In this document: positions 36,373-45,394 of the stretch, one piece after another
Numbering within the stretch: position 1 is the stretch's first letter
How the letters are laid out: every line of letters starts with the position of its first letter
Assembly: GCA_964419255.1 (NCBI GenBank)
Contig: CAYQOU010000013.1
Span: forward strand, 7,287 to 71,286
Direction: 5' to 3'
DNA length: 64,000 nucleotides
Source: CAZPHU01 sp964419255
Lineage (GTDB): Bacteria > Fibrobacterota > Chitinivibrionia > Chitinivibrionales > CAYFVL01
Position numbers and translations under genes: made by a program
Notes under the pieces: model-generated
Told to the model about the DNA's origin: nothing
What the model saw: only the letters and a program-made list of their open reading frames with translations
The model's database searches: none

Positions 36373-37418
36373 ACACACTATCTCCTCAGATAACCAGAGC
36401 AGTTTTGTCACAGGAAAAGGAACTGATTCATCATCTGTGGGCCAAAAATCTCAACACCGATGTAAGCAGCAGATTCTCATGGCTTTACGATGGGGAGCAG
36501 GCATCTGCCCCCTTCGTGTTTACCGCCAAGCTGCAGGAGTCTGGGGTTGTAGGAATGATTGCGCTCATGCGGCGTGGATTTTCCTTTCGCGAACGGGATA
36601 TCGTCGGCGGGCAAACCATAGATTTTCTTGTGGATAAAGAATATCGCAATCTTTTCACAGCACTTAATCTTCAGAAAAGAGCGGTGCAGGCAGCCGGAGA
36701 AATGAATATCGGGTTGATCTACGGATTTCCCAACAAGAAAAGCGAACCTGTACAGAAGCACATTGGCTTTAAAGATATCGGGGTCTTTCAGCGTTGGGTC
36801 AAGGTGCTTCATACCGAGCAGCAGATAAGCAAGATGGTAAAGAGCAGCCACGCGGCCAAGCCACTTTCCGCCGCCGCAGATCTTGCCCTGCACATCGGTT
36901 CGCGCGAATTCTGGCACTCCCACAACAGACACATTCATGCCTCGATCGAGCAGGGCTTTGAGCATGGTTTTGACGAGCTCTGGAAATCGGTAAAGAGACA
37001 CTATCCGCTTATCGGAGAAAGAAACACCGGCTTTCTCTCATGGCGATTCGATAACTGCCCCCACCGCAAGTATCGCACCTTCTGCATACGTGATGATGAG
37101 AAGAATCTTCTGGCTTATGCGATCTTTCATCAACAGAAGGATCGTATTTATGTTTCCGATTTTCTGGCCCGGGACGAGCACTGTCTCGATCAGCTTCTGG
37201 TGCAGCTTAACACTCTGATGAGGCGCTCGGTGGCCTCTTCGGTGTCCGTGCGATTCTTCGGCTGCTCGGAGGTTGAGGAGATCCTGAGCCGAAACGGGTT
37301 TATGAAACGGCCCAGTGAGGAGAGACTGCTTGTGTATGCAGCGCCCGATCAGGCGTTCGGCTCATATGTCTCAAAAAAGCAGGCATGGTATATGACTGAG
37401 GCGGATCATGACACCTGA
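36369..37418 (+). CDS. GNAT-family acyltransferase of the polysaccharide locus
   Basis: 349 residues. The first half has a GNAT-like core: GVVGMIALMRRGFSFRERDIVGGQTIDFLVDKEYRNLFTAL and then GFPNKKSEPVQKHIGFKDIG, reminiscent of the acetyl-CoA loop and the final strand. The C-terminal part (SWRFDNCPHRKYRTF, then DFLARDEHCLDQLL) suggests a second GNAT-like fold, as in FemAB or tandem GNAT proteins. It is translationally coupled to the deacetylase, so it may acylate the amino group exposed by that enzyme (inference). Confidence 0.72.
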   Translation: MNTLSPQITRAVLSQEKELIHHLWAKNLNTDVSSRFSWLYDGEQASAPFVFTAKLQESGVVGMIALMRRGFSFRERDIVGGQTIDFLVDKEYRNLFTALNLQKRAVQAAGEMNIGLIYGFPNKKSEPVQKHIGFKDIGVFQRWVKVLHTEQQISKMVKSSHAAKPLSAAADLALHIGSREFWHSHNRHIHASIEQGFEHGFDELWKSVKRHYPLIGERNTGFLSWRFDNCPHRKYRTFCIRDDEKNLLAYAIFHQQKDRIYVSDFLARDEHCLDQLLVQLNTLMRRSVASSVSVRFFGCSEVEEILSRNGFMKRPSEERLLVYAAPDQAFGSYVSKKQAWYMTEADHDT

Positions 37419-37493
37419 GCGGACAATGTATTTTTTCATACTGTCTTCATTTATTCCAGGTTACGGATTTACCGCCGCGGGGGGAAGATTTCC

Positions 37494-38513
37494 ATGGTAG
37501 AAAACCACGAAAACGAACTGAAACAACTAAAAGAGCAGCTGTCGCAGATGGATATTCATGAAGTCCGCCGGCTCCTTCACCAAACCGATAAAGAAAACCA
37601 GCCCCGACGCTACAACCTGCTCAAAGATCATCTCTATAATATGGAGGAGATCCGGGAAGGATTGCAGGGCAGAAAACAGACTCCTCCTCAGAAATATCCG
37701 GCACTTGGTAATGCGTTGCTGTTACTTCTTTTGCTGATAGTCATTCAGCTGGGAGTAACCTCTACTGCTCAGTGGCTTCTGAGCCGAGCCGGTGTTGCGA
37801 TCTCCAACACGATCGATCTAGTGGTGGCCGGTGTTGCCAATCTGTTGGCTTTTGCCGCGGTAATCCTATATGGACTGAGAAAAACCGACACAGGCAACGG
37901 TACTGCACTATTTGCACATTCGTTTTCGCCCTACACGATTATACCAGTGCTGGTCTCGGTTGCCGGTTTAAGTATAATCGGCTCGGAGATAGATAACCTC
38001 ATACGCCATCTTCTCCCCCCACCCGAGGCGATTCAAAGAATTATGCAGGATATGGCCGACGCGGGACCCGCTGGTATGTTTACCCTGGTGGTGGTCGCAC
38101 CATTTACCGAGGAGCTTCTATTCAGAGGCCTTTTCCTTCGTGGCTTTGAGCGAAACTACGGAAGAAAGGGAGCCATATTTACTGCGGCACTTCTATTTGC
38201 GCTTATTCATCTTAATCCCTACCAGATGATACCCGCCTTTCTGGCGGGTCTTTTCCTGGGATGGATTACGCTGGGAAGCGGATCGGTGTGGCCGGCAATC
38301 ATAGCCCATGCCGCCACTAACGGCATGCTGCTTTTTGTCACCTGGCTTAATCCCGATATTCCGGGGGTGATTCACAGAGAACAACTCGAGTATCATCCGC
38401 TGTGGCTGGATGCGGCGGGAGTGGTTCTACTGGTTGCGGGGATTTTGTGGCTGGGCAAAGAATTCCACGGGGAAGAGAGAGTAGGTAAAAGCCACTTCGT
38501 CGATACGCCTTGA
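37494..38513 (+). CDS. CPBP-family intramembrane metalloprotease
   Basis: 339 residues: about 75 polar residues with coiled-coil character (ENELKQLKEQLSQMD), then seven or eight hydrophobic segments. The CAAX/Abi motifs are complete: EELLFRGLFLRG (Glu-Glu and Arg), ALIHLNPYQ and IIAHAATNG. These enzymes are glutamic-type intramembrane proteases or, in some cases, immunity proteins. The soluble N-terminal helix is unusual. Located 75 bases after the GNAT gene. Confidence 0.9.
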   Translation: MVENHENELKQLKEQLSQMDIHEVRRLLHQTDKENQPRRYNLLKDHLYNMEEIREGLQGRKQTPPQKYPALGNALLLLLLLIVIQLGVTSTAQWLLSRAGVAISNTIDLVVAGVANLLAFAAVILYGLRKTDTGNGTALFAHSFSPYTIIPVLVSVAGLSIIGSEIDNLIRHLLPPPEAIQRIMQDMADAGPAGMFTLVVVAPFTEELLFRGLFLRGFERNYGRKGAIFTAALLFALIHLNPYQMIPAFLAGLFLGWITLGSGSVWPAIIAHAATNGMLLFVTWLNPDIPGVIHREQLEYHPLWLDAAGVVLLVAGILWLGKEFHGEERVGKSHFVDTP

Positions 38514-38649
38514 AAGACCGAATTGCCCCGGTCAAAACCGCATCAAGCAAAAAAACTTTTACTCTTTATGCATCTCGACTCGTTTAGTATATTACTAAAG
38601 GGAGATTCGGGAGAATACCCGGATTCACACTATCGATAGAGAAATAACC
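38514..38649. other. Putative leuA promoter region
   Basis: Short gap before the leader peptide. TATATT at 38588-38593 is a possible -10, with only a weak -35 upstream. A CGGG-loop-CCCG hairpin lies in the early transcript (about 38606-38625). Confidence 0.35.
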
Positions 38650-38760
38650 ATGAATTTTTCTTACAATACATATACCGATAGATCCACAAACGAGGAAGCT
38701 GCCGTATCTTCTTTCTCATCTCTATCACTATACCTATTCCTCCTGTATTTGTTTCTATGA
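38650..38760 (+). CDS. leuL: Leucine-rich leader peptide of leuA (attenuator)
   Basis: A 36-codon open frame, ATG to TGA. The last twelve residues are L-S-L-Y-L-F-L-L-Y-L-F-L: seven Leu codons (four CTA, plus CTC, CTG, TTG). It lies directly upstream of leuA and before an intrinsic terminator. That is the layout of a transcription attenuation control: when charged leucyl-tRNA is scarce, the ribosome stalls on the Leu codons and leuA is transcribed. Ribosome binding site is weak, with no clear purine run. Confidence 0.85.
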   Translation: MNFSYNTYTDRSTNEEAAVSSFSSLSLYLFLLYLFL

Positions 38761-38765
38761 AGCAC

Positions 38766-38835
38766 GAGCGGCACATATAGTTACACAAGAAGATAATCAA
38801 ACTCAAGCCCGCTCTAAAAAGCGGGCTTTTTTTTT
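38766..38835 (+). terminator. leuA attenuator: terminator with competing antiterminator
   Basis: Terminator stem AAGCCCGCT (38805-38813) / AGCGGGCTT (38820-38828) and a run of T to 38835. GAGCGG at 38766-38771, five bases after the leader stop, can pair with CCGCTC at 38809-38814 inside the terminator's 5' arm, forming an antiterminator. A ribosome at the stop codon would cover 38766-38771 and let the terminator form; one stalled at the Leu codons would not. Confidence 0.85.
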
Positions 38836-38848
38836 CAGGAGGAAATTC

Positions 38849-40564
38849 ATGTTTATACCAAATAAATATCAGGCTTTCGAATCGATTTCACTTGAGAATC
38901 GTCAGTGGCCATCCAAGACGATCACAGAGGCGCCGCGGTGGTGTAGTGTCGATCTTCGGGATGGCAATCAGGCGTTGATTAACCCGATGAGCAGGGCGCA
39001 GAAGATGCGTTTTTTTGAGATACTGGTGCAGGCAGGGTTCAAAGAAATAGAGATCGGCTTCCCCTCGGCCTCTCAGATTGAATTCGATTTCAGCAGAGAT
39101 CTGATCGATGGAAACAGGATACCCGATGATGTCTCGATACAGATCCTGACACAGGCACGGGAGCATCTCATTGCGCGAAGCTTCGAGGCGGTGAAGGGAT
39201 CTAAAAGGGCAATAATCCATGTGTACAACTCCACTTCTCCGGCGCAAAGAGAGGTGGTTTTCCGTAAATCTCCAAAGGAGATAATCGACATCGCAAAGAA
39301 AGGGGTACGCCAGATTAAGGAACTGTCCCGGCGCACACAGACGGAGATCGTACTGGAGTACTCGCCGGAGAGTTTCTCTCAGACGGAGCTTCCGTTTGCC
39401 AAAGATATATGCGATGCGGTGATTGACACCTGGATGCCGCAAGGCGATGAGAAGGTGATAATAAATCTTCCTTCGACCGTTGAGGTGGCTTCCCCCAACG
39501 TGTATGCCGATCAGATAGAGTGGATGAGCACCAGGATGCAAAACCGGAGACACGCAATCATAAGCGTCCATACCCATAACGATCGGGGATGCGCGGTGGC
39601 GGCAGCCGAGCTTGCGCAGATGGCCGGTGCACAGAGGGTGGAAGGAACCCTGTTTGGAAACGGAGAGAGAACCGGTAATACCGATCTGGTGACGCTTGCG
39701 TTTAATCTCTTCTCCCAGGGCATCGATCCACAACTGAACTTTTCGGATCCGGCCTCTGTGGTACAAACCTATATGGAGTGCACCGGTATGCCGATTCATC
39801 CTCGTCACCCCTATGTAGGAGAGCTGGTATACACGGCATTTTCCGGCTCGCATCAGGATGCGATCAGTAAGGGGTTAAACAGCTATCACCGTGGCGACAA
39901 TACAGTATGGAATATACCCTATCTGCCCATGGACCCACGGGATATCGGTCGCTCCTATGAGGCGATTATTCGTATCAACAGCCAGTCGGGCAAAGGCGGT
40001 GCGGCATACATACTCGAAAATAGGTTCGGATATCGTCTGCCCAGGGTAATGCATCCGGAATTCGGCGGTATCATACAGAAGACTGCCGACCTGAAAGGGT
40101 GTGAACTTACAGCTAAACAGGTACACGACTGTTTTCAGATGGAATATATCAAAAGAGACACTCCCTTTTCTCTTCACACCCTTCAGAGTTTGGGTCAGAA
40201 GGAGCAGACAGCGGGTGATGATGGGCCGATAAGCATATCAGCACAGGTGAAACATGATAACACGATCATGCAGATTACGGGCCAGGGAAACGGCGTGCTG
40301 GATGCGTTTGCCGCAGCACTTAAGCAAAATGGGGTGCCCCCGTTTCGTCTGCTCAGCTATGACGAGCATTCGTTGCAGGAGGGGTCAAACGCCCAGGCGG
40401 TATGCTACATACGCATTGAGGTGCAGGACGGGGGTCACTACTTCGGCGTGGGAGTCGATACCGATATCGCCCGTGCGTCGGCCAGGGCGCTTGTAAGCGC
40501 AATCAACCGATCATACCCAAAAAGGTCACGTAGATGTACTGTAGCTGCAAAGGGAGTGTGCTAA
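38849..40564 (+). CDS. leuA: 2-isopropylmalate synthase, type II
   Basis: 571 residues. HMGL-like TIM barrel with RWCSVDLRDGNQALINPMS (catalytic Arg and Asp), HTHNDRGC (metal His) and the SGKGGAAYILE segment, then a LeuA allosteric domain from about 440. The N-terminal form (MFIPNKYQAFESISLENRQWP) marks the type II/actinobacterial-fungal class rather than E. coli LeuA. It condenses acetyl-CoA with 2-oxoisovalerate in leucine synthesis. Control is by the upstream attenuator and, by family knowledge, leucine feedback. No other leu gene follows. Confidence 0.95.
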   Translation: MFIPNKYQAFESISLENRQWPSKTITEAPRWCSVDLRDGNQALINPMSRAQKMRFFEILVQAGFKEIEIGFPSASQIEFDFSRDLIDGNRIPDDVSIQILTQAREHLIARSFEAVKGSKRAIIHVYNSTSPAQREVVFRKSPKEIIDIAKKGVRQIKELSRRTQTEIVLEYSPESFSQTELPFAKDICDAVIDTWMPQGDEKVIINLPSTVEVASPNVYADQIEWMSTRMQNRRHAIISVHTHNDRGCAVAAAELAQMAGAQRVEGTLFGNGERTGNTDLVTLAFNLFSQGIDPQLNFSDPASVVQTYMECTGMPIHPRHPYVGELVYTAFSGSHQDAISKGLNSYHRGDNTVWNIPYLPMDPRDIGRSYEAIIRINSQSGKGGAAYILENRFGYRLPRVMHPEFGGIIQKTADLKGCELTAKQVHDCFQMEYIKRDTPFSLHTLQSLGQKEQTAGDDGPISISAQVKHDNTIMQITGQGNGVLDAFAAALKQNGVPPFRLLSYDEHSLQEGSNAQAVCYIRIEVQDGGHYFGVGVDTDIARASARALVSAINRSYPKRSRRCTVAAKGVC

Positions 40565-40819
40565 GCGAGTGATTATACCGCATGCTCCCTGTACCGTGTA
40601 TGGTTTTTCCGCATGAAAACATGCGTTAAGTATGTTTCTATGAAAGTGAGAAGTATGTTAGCATATATTTGTAAACTTTAGAGCGGATTCTCGGGTAGTA
40701 GACTCAAATCCGAGAATCAAAGATCAATGAATCTGAACGAATTTCGAAAATCGTGCAATAACCATTTGAAAAATACGAATTAAAAATGTATAATTATTTA
40801 TAGGAAGGAAAACACACAG
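40565..40819. other. Intergenic region with inverted repeat
   Basis: No gene. GATTCTCGG (40686-40694) and CCGAGAATC (40710-40718) form a perfect 9-bp inverted repeat with a 15-base loop and no U tract. The phrase ATCAAAGATCA right after it recurs near 33258 and 55264. Confidence 0.45.
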
Positions 40820-40945
40820 ATGCTTTTACCACTCTTCTTCAGCCTGCTTATGTTCTCAAGCATAGTGTTCCTGCGCATTTTTCGCAAACCGGCTCCGGTT
40901 TATCTAAAAGCCGTAAAGCGCTGCGGTTATTTTGTCGAAAAATAG
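40820..40945 (+). CDS. Small membrane protein (41 aa), unrecognised
   Basis: A short frame, ATG to TAG, with AGGAAGG 11 bases upstream. The product has one hydrophobic segment (LLPLFFSLLMFSSIVFLRIF) and a basic C-terminal half (RKPAPVYLKAVKRC). Seven Leu codons occur, but no terminator follows, so I read it as a small membrane protein rather than a leader. No homolog known to me. Confidence 0.4.
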   Translation: MLLPLFFSLLMFSSIVFLRIFRKPAPVYLKAVKRCGYFVEK

Positions 40946-40997
40946 TACTGTAAGTCTCTGCAAAACGTTTGTTCTTGAAAATCAGGAGGTCTTCCCC

Positions 40998-41156
40998 ATG
41001 ACTGAGAAGTCTATCGATTCCAACCGCCTTTTTTACGGTCGCCCAAACAGAAAAGAAAGTATCGATAAAGATGAGGTTATCAGTCTCAAGATCGATCTGG
41101 AAGTGCTCGACATCGACCAGATGTATAAGAAGTACTTTGAGCTCATGGACGATTAA
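40998..41156 (+). CDS. Small acidic protein (52 aa), unrecognised
   Basis: AGGAGGT lies seven bases before this ATG, stronger evidence of translation than for the longer frame that opens at 40932. The product MTEKSIDSNRLFY... is acidic, with a C-terminal helix (LEVLDIDQMYKKYFELMDD) and no Cys. No family is recognised. It follows the small membrane protein by about 50 bases and may share its transcript. Confidence 0.6.
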   Translation: MTEKSIDSNRLFYGRPNRKESIDKDEVISLKIDLEVLDIDQMYKKYFELMDD

Positions 41157-41539
41157 ATCTTCCATCTCTCCCATACTCAAGGGAACCGGTCCGGGTTACT
41201 CACACGCCGTTTTTTCAGACACATAGTCTCATCGTACATGTACAAAGAATGTTACTTCTCATATACAAGTCATTTATCTTGACACAGAAAGTGCCGATTT
41301 TGTATAATTAGAACCGTAGATATTGACAGTGAAACGACAATACTATATTCCTCTTTTTCCTCTGTGAACTAAAAACCAGCGGCACCTCTTTTACGAATCG
41401 AACATGAATAATAATCCGGATAGGACATGTGGCTGTATAGATGATGACATACATTTTGATCTCATCTCCCCCCCGACCGGCCGTCTCTGATCCTCTCCGT
41501 CACAATAGAGTAGTCTTACTACCATACAAAGGAGATAAT
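41157..41539. other. Regulatory region and long 5' UTR of the ablA locus
   Basis: No gene. Holds the consensus promoter described separately and about 225 bases of untranslated leader containing a possible 28-codon open frame (ATG 41404) without a ribosome binding site. Confidence 0.55.
41279..41308 (+). promoter_or_regulatory. Consensus sigma-70 type promoter for ablA
   Basis: TTGACA at 41279-41284 and TATAAT at 41303-41308, both exact, spaced by 18 bases. A second TTGACA at 41323 with TATATT at 41344 (15-base spacing) follows, so two overlapping start sites are possible. Confidence 0.75.
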
Positions 41540-42892
41540 ATGCCATTGACTCAACAACGTGAAATGGAAATAACCCGCAAGATCCACCCCGATCACAATA
41601 AATCTCACTGGCGTGACTGGAAATGGCAGATGAGACATGCGATTAAAGATATCGATACGTTCGAAGAGCTTACCGGTATCAAATTTACCGACAAGGAGAA
41701 AAAGGAATACCATAAAGTTTTGGATAAATTTCCTCTCTCCATTACCCCCTATTATCTGAGTCTGATCGAGAAAGACAATTACAAGTATGATCCGATTTTC
41801 CTGCAGTCCTTCCCGACGGTACACGAACTGCAGATCGATCTGCACGACCTTCGTGATCCACTTGCAGAGGATAAGGACAGTCCGGTACCCGGTATTACCC
41901 ATCGCTATCCCGACAGAGTGCTGTTTCATGTCAGCAACACCTGCTCGATGTATTGCCGGCACTGCACCCGCAAGAGAAAAGTGGGAGATATGGACTCTAT
42001 ACCCGGTTCCGATGAAATGAAGCAGGGTATCGAATACATCAGGAACAATCCTATGGTCCGTGATGTTCTGCTTTCAGGGGGCGATCCTTTCCTCCTTTCG
42101 GATAAGAAACTTGACTGGCTTCTGGGGGAAATAAGCGCCATCGAGCATGTGGAAATTATCCGTATAGGAACCAGAACACCGGTTGTGCTTCCCTACCGTA
42201 TCACCGATGAGCTGGTGGAGGTGCTGAAGAAGCATCATCCCGTGTGGATCAATACGCATTTCAATCACCCCCGCGAAATGTCTGCCGCCTCAAAGGATGC
42301 GTTGCGCAAACTTGCCGATGCCGGTGTACCGCTGGGTAACCAGACCGTGCTGCTTGCCGGTGTCAACGACTGTCCTCGAATCATCCGTCGCCTGGTCCAC
42401 AATCTTGTGGCCAACAGAGTCCGTCCGTACTACCTGTATCAGTGTGACCTCTCCGAAGGACTTACCCATTTCCGGACACCGGTGGGAAAAGGTATAGAGA
42501 TAATCGAAAGCCTGATCGGACACACCAGCGGATTTGCCGTACCCACCTATGTCATTGACGCTCCGGGTGGTGGCGGGAAGATTCCGGTGATGCCACAGTA
42601 TCTGATCTCGCTGTCCACAAACAAGGTGGTGCTGCGTAACTACGAAGGTATGATCACCACCTATAAGGAGCCCGATTCATACGAACCGCAATTCTGCGAC
42701 CGCAACTGTGAGACCTGTAAGCTGCAACTCAAACTCGAGGGTACGGAGTCGGAAGACGCCAAGAGTATAGGTATCGAGATGCTTTTGGCCGATCATGACG
42801 ATACCATCTCACTTGTTCCCGAGAACAACGATCGTATGTCCCGTCGCGATGAAGATGGAGACGAAGACTTCGATATTGATACCAAGGAGTAA
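41540..42892 (+). CDS. ablA: Lysine 2,3-aminomutase (KamA family, AblA)
   Basis: 450 residues. Radical-SAM cluster CSMYCRHC (C135, C139, C142 from this start), the SGGDPF SAM-binding segment, and PGGGGK with the PLP-binding Lys. It converts L-alpha-lysine to beta-lysine. The pairing with a beta-lysine acetyltransferase three genes downstream points to AblA, the first enzyme of N-epsilon-acetyl-beta-lysine synthesis, a salt-stress osmolyte known from methanogens and some bacteria. The frame opens earlier, at 41441, but AAAGGAG lies just before ATG 41540. The C-terminal tail is very acidic (DEDGDEDFDID). Cysteines in DRNCETCK near the C-terminus may bind metal, as in LAM. Confidence 0.92.
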   Translation: MPLTQQREMEITRKIHPDHNKSHWRDWKWQMRHAIKDIDTFEELTGIKFTDKEKKEYHKVLDKFPLSITPYYLSLIEKDNYKYDPIFLQSFPTVHELQIDLHDLRDPLAEDKDSPVPGITHRYPDRVLFHVSNTCSMYCRHCTRKRKVGDMDSIPGSDEMKQGIEYIRNNPMVRDVLLSGGDPFLLSDKKLDWLLGEISAIEHVEIIRIGTRTPVVLPYRITDELVEVLKKHHPVWINTHFNHPREMSAASKDALRKLADAGVPLGNQTVLLAGVNDCPRIIRRLVHNLVANRVRPYYLYQCDLSEGLTHFRTPVGKGIEIIESLIGHTSGFAVPTYVIDAPGGGGKIPVMPQYLISLSTNKVVLRNYEGMITTYKEPDSYEPQFCDRNCETCKLQLKLEGTESEDAKSIGIEMLLADHDDTISLVPENNDRMSRRDEDGDEDFDIDTKE

Positions 42893-42894
42893 GT

Positions 42895-44361
42895 ATGAGA
42901 TGGGCGCCTCACCTGGTTTCTCTGCTTTTACTCTCGTTTAGTTTTCTATTTCAAACCGTCTGGGCGGTGACCGGGGATTTCTCGGTCGCCCTCACCGGCA
43001 AATACCCTCCTTTCAGTTTCTACGATGAAAATGGGAATCTTTCCGGTTTCGATGTCGATGTTTCCCGGGCGATAGCCGACGATCTCAACCAGCCGCTGAA
43101 GATAGTCATCACCGAATGGGACGGTATCCTCGCCGGTCTTCTCACCGGGAAATTCGATGCAATCATCGGCTCCATGGCCATAACCGAGGAGCGGGCAAAG
43201 AAAGTCGATTTTTCTCTTCCCTACTACGAATCCGGGGCACAGGTCTTTGTGCACCAGGACGATATGGCCAGTATTGAAGGCATAGAAGATCTGGCCGGCC
43301 GTAAAGTGGGGGTGGTGCTTGGCGAAACGTATGAGCATTATCTTCGAAAAAATCATCCCGAAATTTCCATAGTTGCATACAAAAGCACGGTCGACATATT
43401 TCAGGACATGAAAAATGACCGTCTCAGCGGCTTTCTCAGCGACCGACTGGTGGGAATGTACCAGATCAAGTCGTCATCCATGCCCTTTGTGCCCGCAGGT
43501 GACCTTCTTTACAGCGAACAGATGGGCATTCCGGTGCAAAAAGATCGGCCGGAGCTTCTCGATGCCATAAACGCATCACTGAGTCGCCTCAAATCCGACG
43601 GTACGCTAGACCAGATCCACATCAAATGGTTCGGTTCGGCCAAAAAAGACAATGCCGTCGCAACAACAACCTCGGCGGGCTCGGCTGGCAAATCGGTGTC
43701 AAGTGCATCCATTCAATCCGGAACCGTGGTGTCGATGCTGGTGAAGGGGTTTGCCATTACCATCGGCGTGGCATTTCTCTCCCTTCTTCTGGGTTTTGCC
43801 CTTGCTATTCCCGCCGGCATTATCCTGCATGCAGAACCACGGGGATGGTACCAGGCATTTCGGGCGATAATCGATTTTATACGCGGGACGCCGGTGCTGA
43901 TTCAGCTGTTTTTCGTCTACTTTGGAGCTCCGCAGATCGGTATTTCACTCTCCCCGATCACCTCGGCGATTATTACCCTGACGGTAAATTCTTCCGCATA
44001 CATGTCGGAGGTTATCCGTTCTGGACTGATGGCGGTCGACCGGGGGCAGACGTTTGCTACTCAGGCACTGGGACTCACGCGCCTGCAGTCCTTTGGCTAC
44101 GTGATCTGGCCGCAGGCCTTTCGGGTTGCTATGCCTCCGCTGGTCAATTCGGCGGTAGCACTGCTCAAGGACACCGCGCTTATTTCAGTGATTTCTGTCA
44201 GTGAAATTATCCGGGAAGCTCAATCGATTATATCGGTGACCTATAACCCGATGAAATACTATCTGATCGTCGCCATTATGTTTTTCGTTCTGACCTATCC
44301 GCTGATGAAACTTGCAGGAAGGCTGGAGAAGGTAATAAAAAGTAAAGGATTCACCGCATGA
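42895..44361 (+). CDS. Amino-acid ABC transporter: fused solute-binding protein and permease
   Basis: 488 residues. After a signal sequence (about 1-25), residues 27-245 form a type 3 solute-binding domain (GKYPPFSFYDENGNLSGFDVDV, GSMAITEERAKKVDFSLPYY). A Ser/Ala/Gly-rich linker follows, then a HisM/GlnP-like permease domain with the EAA loop region QALGLTRLQSFGYVIWPQAFR. A fused SBP-permease is common in Gram-positives and some anaerobes. It begins two bases after ablA and likely imports lysine or another amino acid, possibly the precursor of acetyl-beta-lysine; specificity is inferred from position only. Confidence 0.92.
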   Translation: MRWAPHLVSLLLLSFSFLFQTVWAVTGDFSVALTGKYPPFSFYDENGNLSGFDVDVSRAIADDLNQPLKIVITEWDGILAGLLTGKFDAIIGSMAITEERAKKVDFSLPYYESGAQVFVHQDDMASIEGIEDLAGRKVGVVLGETYEHYLRKNHPEISIVAYKSTVDIFQDMKNDRLSGFLSDRLVGMYQIKSSSMPFVPAGDLLYSEQMGIPVQKDRPELLDAINASLSRLKSDGTLDQIHIKWFGSAKKDNAVATTTSAGSAGKSVSSASIQSGTVVSMLVKGFAITIGVAFLSLLLGFALAIPAGIILHAEPRGWYQAFRAIIDFIRGTPVLIQLFFVYFGAPQIGISLSPITSAIITLTVNSSAYMSEVIRSGLMAVDRGQTFATQALGLTRLQSFGYVIWPQAFRVAMPPLVNSAVALLKDTALISVISVSEIIREAQSIISVTYNPMKYYLIVAIMFFVLTYPLMKLAGRLEKVIKSKGFTA

Positions 44362-45074
44362 TTTCGATTGAAAACCTCACCTATGCCTATGTGCCGGGAG
44401 AGCCGGCGCTGAAAAACATCTCCGCAACACTTCCCGACAAAAGCAGCATCTCGGTGGTACTGGGAGAAAGCGGCTCTGGGAAGACGACGTTTCTGCGCTG
44501 TTTCGGAAAGTTTCTTACTCCGCAGAGTGGCCGCATCCTTGTGGATGGTACCGATGTCCAGCAGATCGCGGAAAAGGAGTTCAGGCGCAAGGTGGGCATC
44601 GTGTTTCAGCGTCTGTATTTGTTTCCGCATCTGTCGGTGCTGGGTAACCTTACCCTCGCCTTGGAAAAAGTCGCCCGGATGCACAAAAAGGAGGCACGCG
44701 ATCGCTCTAATGCGATGCTTGACCGTCTGGGAATAGTACAGCTTGCCGACAGCTACCCGGTTCAGCTCAGCGGCGGACAGGCGCAGCGGGTGGCCATAGC
44801 CCGTGCGCTGGTGCTTCAGCCGCGATACCTGCTGCTGGATGAGCCGACATCGGCGCTGGATATAAACACAACGCGTGATTTTGGTGACTGGCTGCTTCAT
44901 CTGCAGGAACGCACGAAATTTATCATAGTCACCCACGATATCCCCTTCGCCCGGGAGGTCGCCTCAGACGGCATTCTGATGGAGCAGGGTGAGGTCAAGG
45001 CGTGTGGTCAGATCGAAGAAATAGTCAATACGTTTACCGCATTGCATCAGCCGGCGGCGGCGAGCGTTACCTGA
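44358..45074 (+). CDS. Amino-acid ABC transporter ATP-binding protein
   Basis: 238 residues: Walker A GESGSGKTT, signature LSGGQAQRVAIARAL, Walker B LLLDEPTSALD and the switch His in VTHD. Family HisP/GlnQ. It overlaps the permease gene by four bases and completes the transporter. The ablB gene follows after a 320-base gap. Confidence 0.94.
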   Translation: MISIENLTYAYVPGEPALKNISATLPDKSSISVVLGESGSGKTTFLRCFGKFLTPQSGRILVDGTDVQQIAEKEFRRKVGIVFQRLYLFPHLSVLGNLTLALEKVARMHKKEARDRSNAMLDRLGIVQLADSYPVQLSGGQAQRVAIARALVLQPRYLLLDEPTSALDINTTRDFGDWLLHLQERTKFIIVTHDIPFAREVASDGILMEQGEVKACGQIEEIVNTFTALHQPAAASVT

Positions 45075-45394
45075 AACCCGTTCTGTATATCCACGGTCAA
45101 AAAGGTAGCTTTCGGTTGTCATGCTTCCGCTTGCGGGATGATCCGGCATCCATGTGTTACTACCTTTTTTTTAAATCTTTGTGCTTTGAAATGCATTATA
45201 ACGATTGTTTGAAGGGGTAGGCCTCCCCCTCAATCGAGCTAACTCCGCGATCGGCTCAACAGCCGCAGGCCAAAACAGTTCCTCGTCCCTCGAATGATTT
45301 TGGCTTACAGCCACATGAATTTTATACGTATGTTAATCGCAACGGATGCGCAGACTATTTTTGGGTCTGAGCACAAACTTTGAGGATTATCACC
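45075..45394. other. Gap between transporter ATPase and ablB
   Basis: No gene or clear terminator seen. Short frames here have no ribosome binding site. ablB may have its own promoter in this stretch, but I cannot point to one. Confidence 0.45.

Noticed and set aside
38888..39853. 321-residue minus-strand frame
   Set aside because: Complementary shadow of leuA; Arg/His/Cys-rich composition typical of antisense frames.
40820..40945. Second leucine leader peptide
   Set aside because: Leu-rich but with no following terminator/antiterminator and no biosynthetic gene directly after it.
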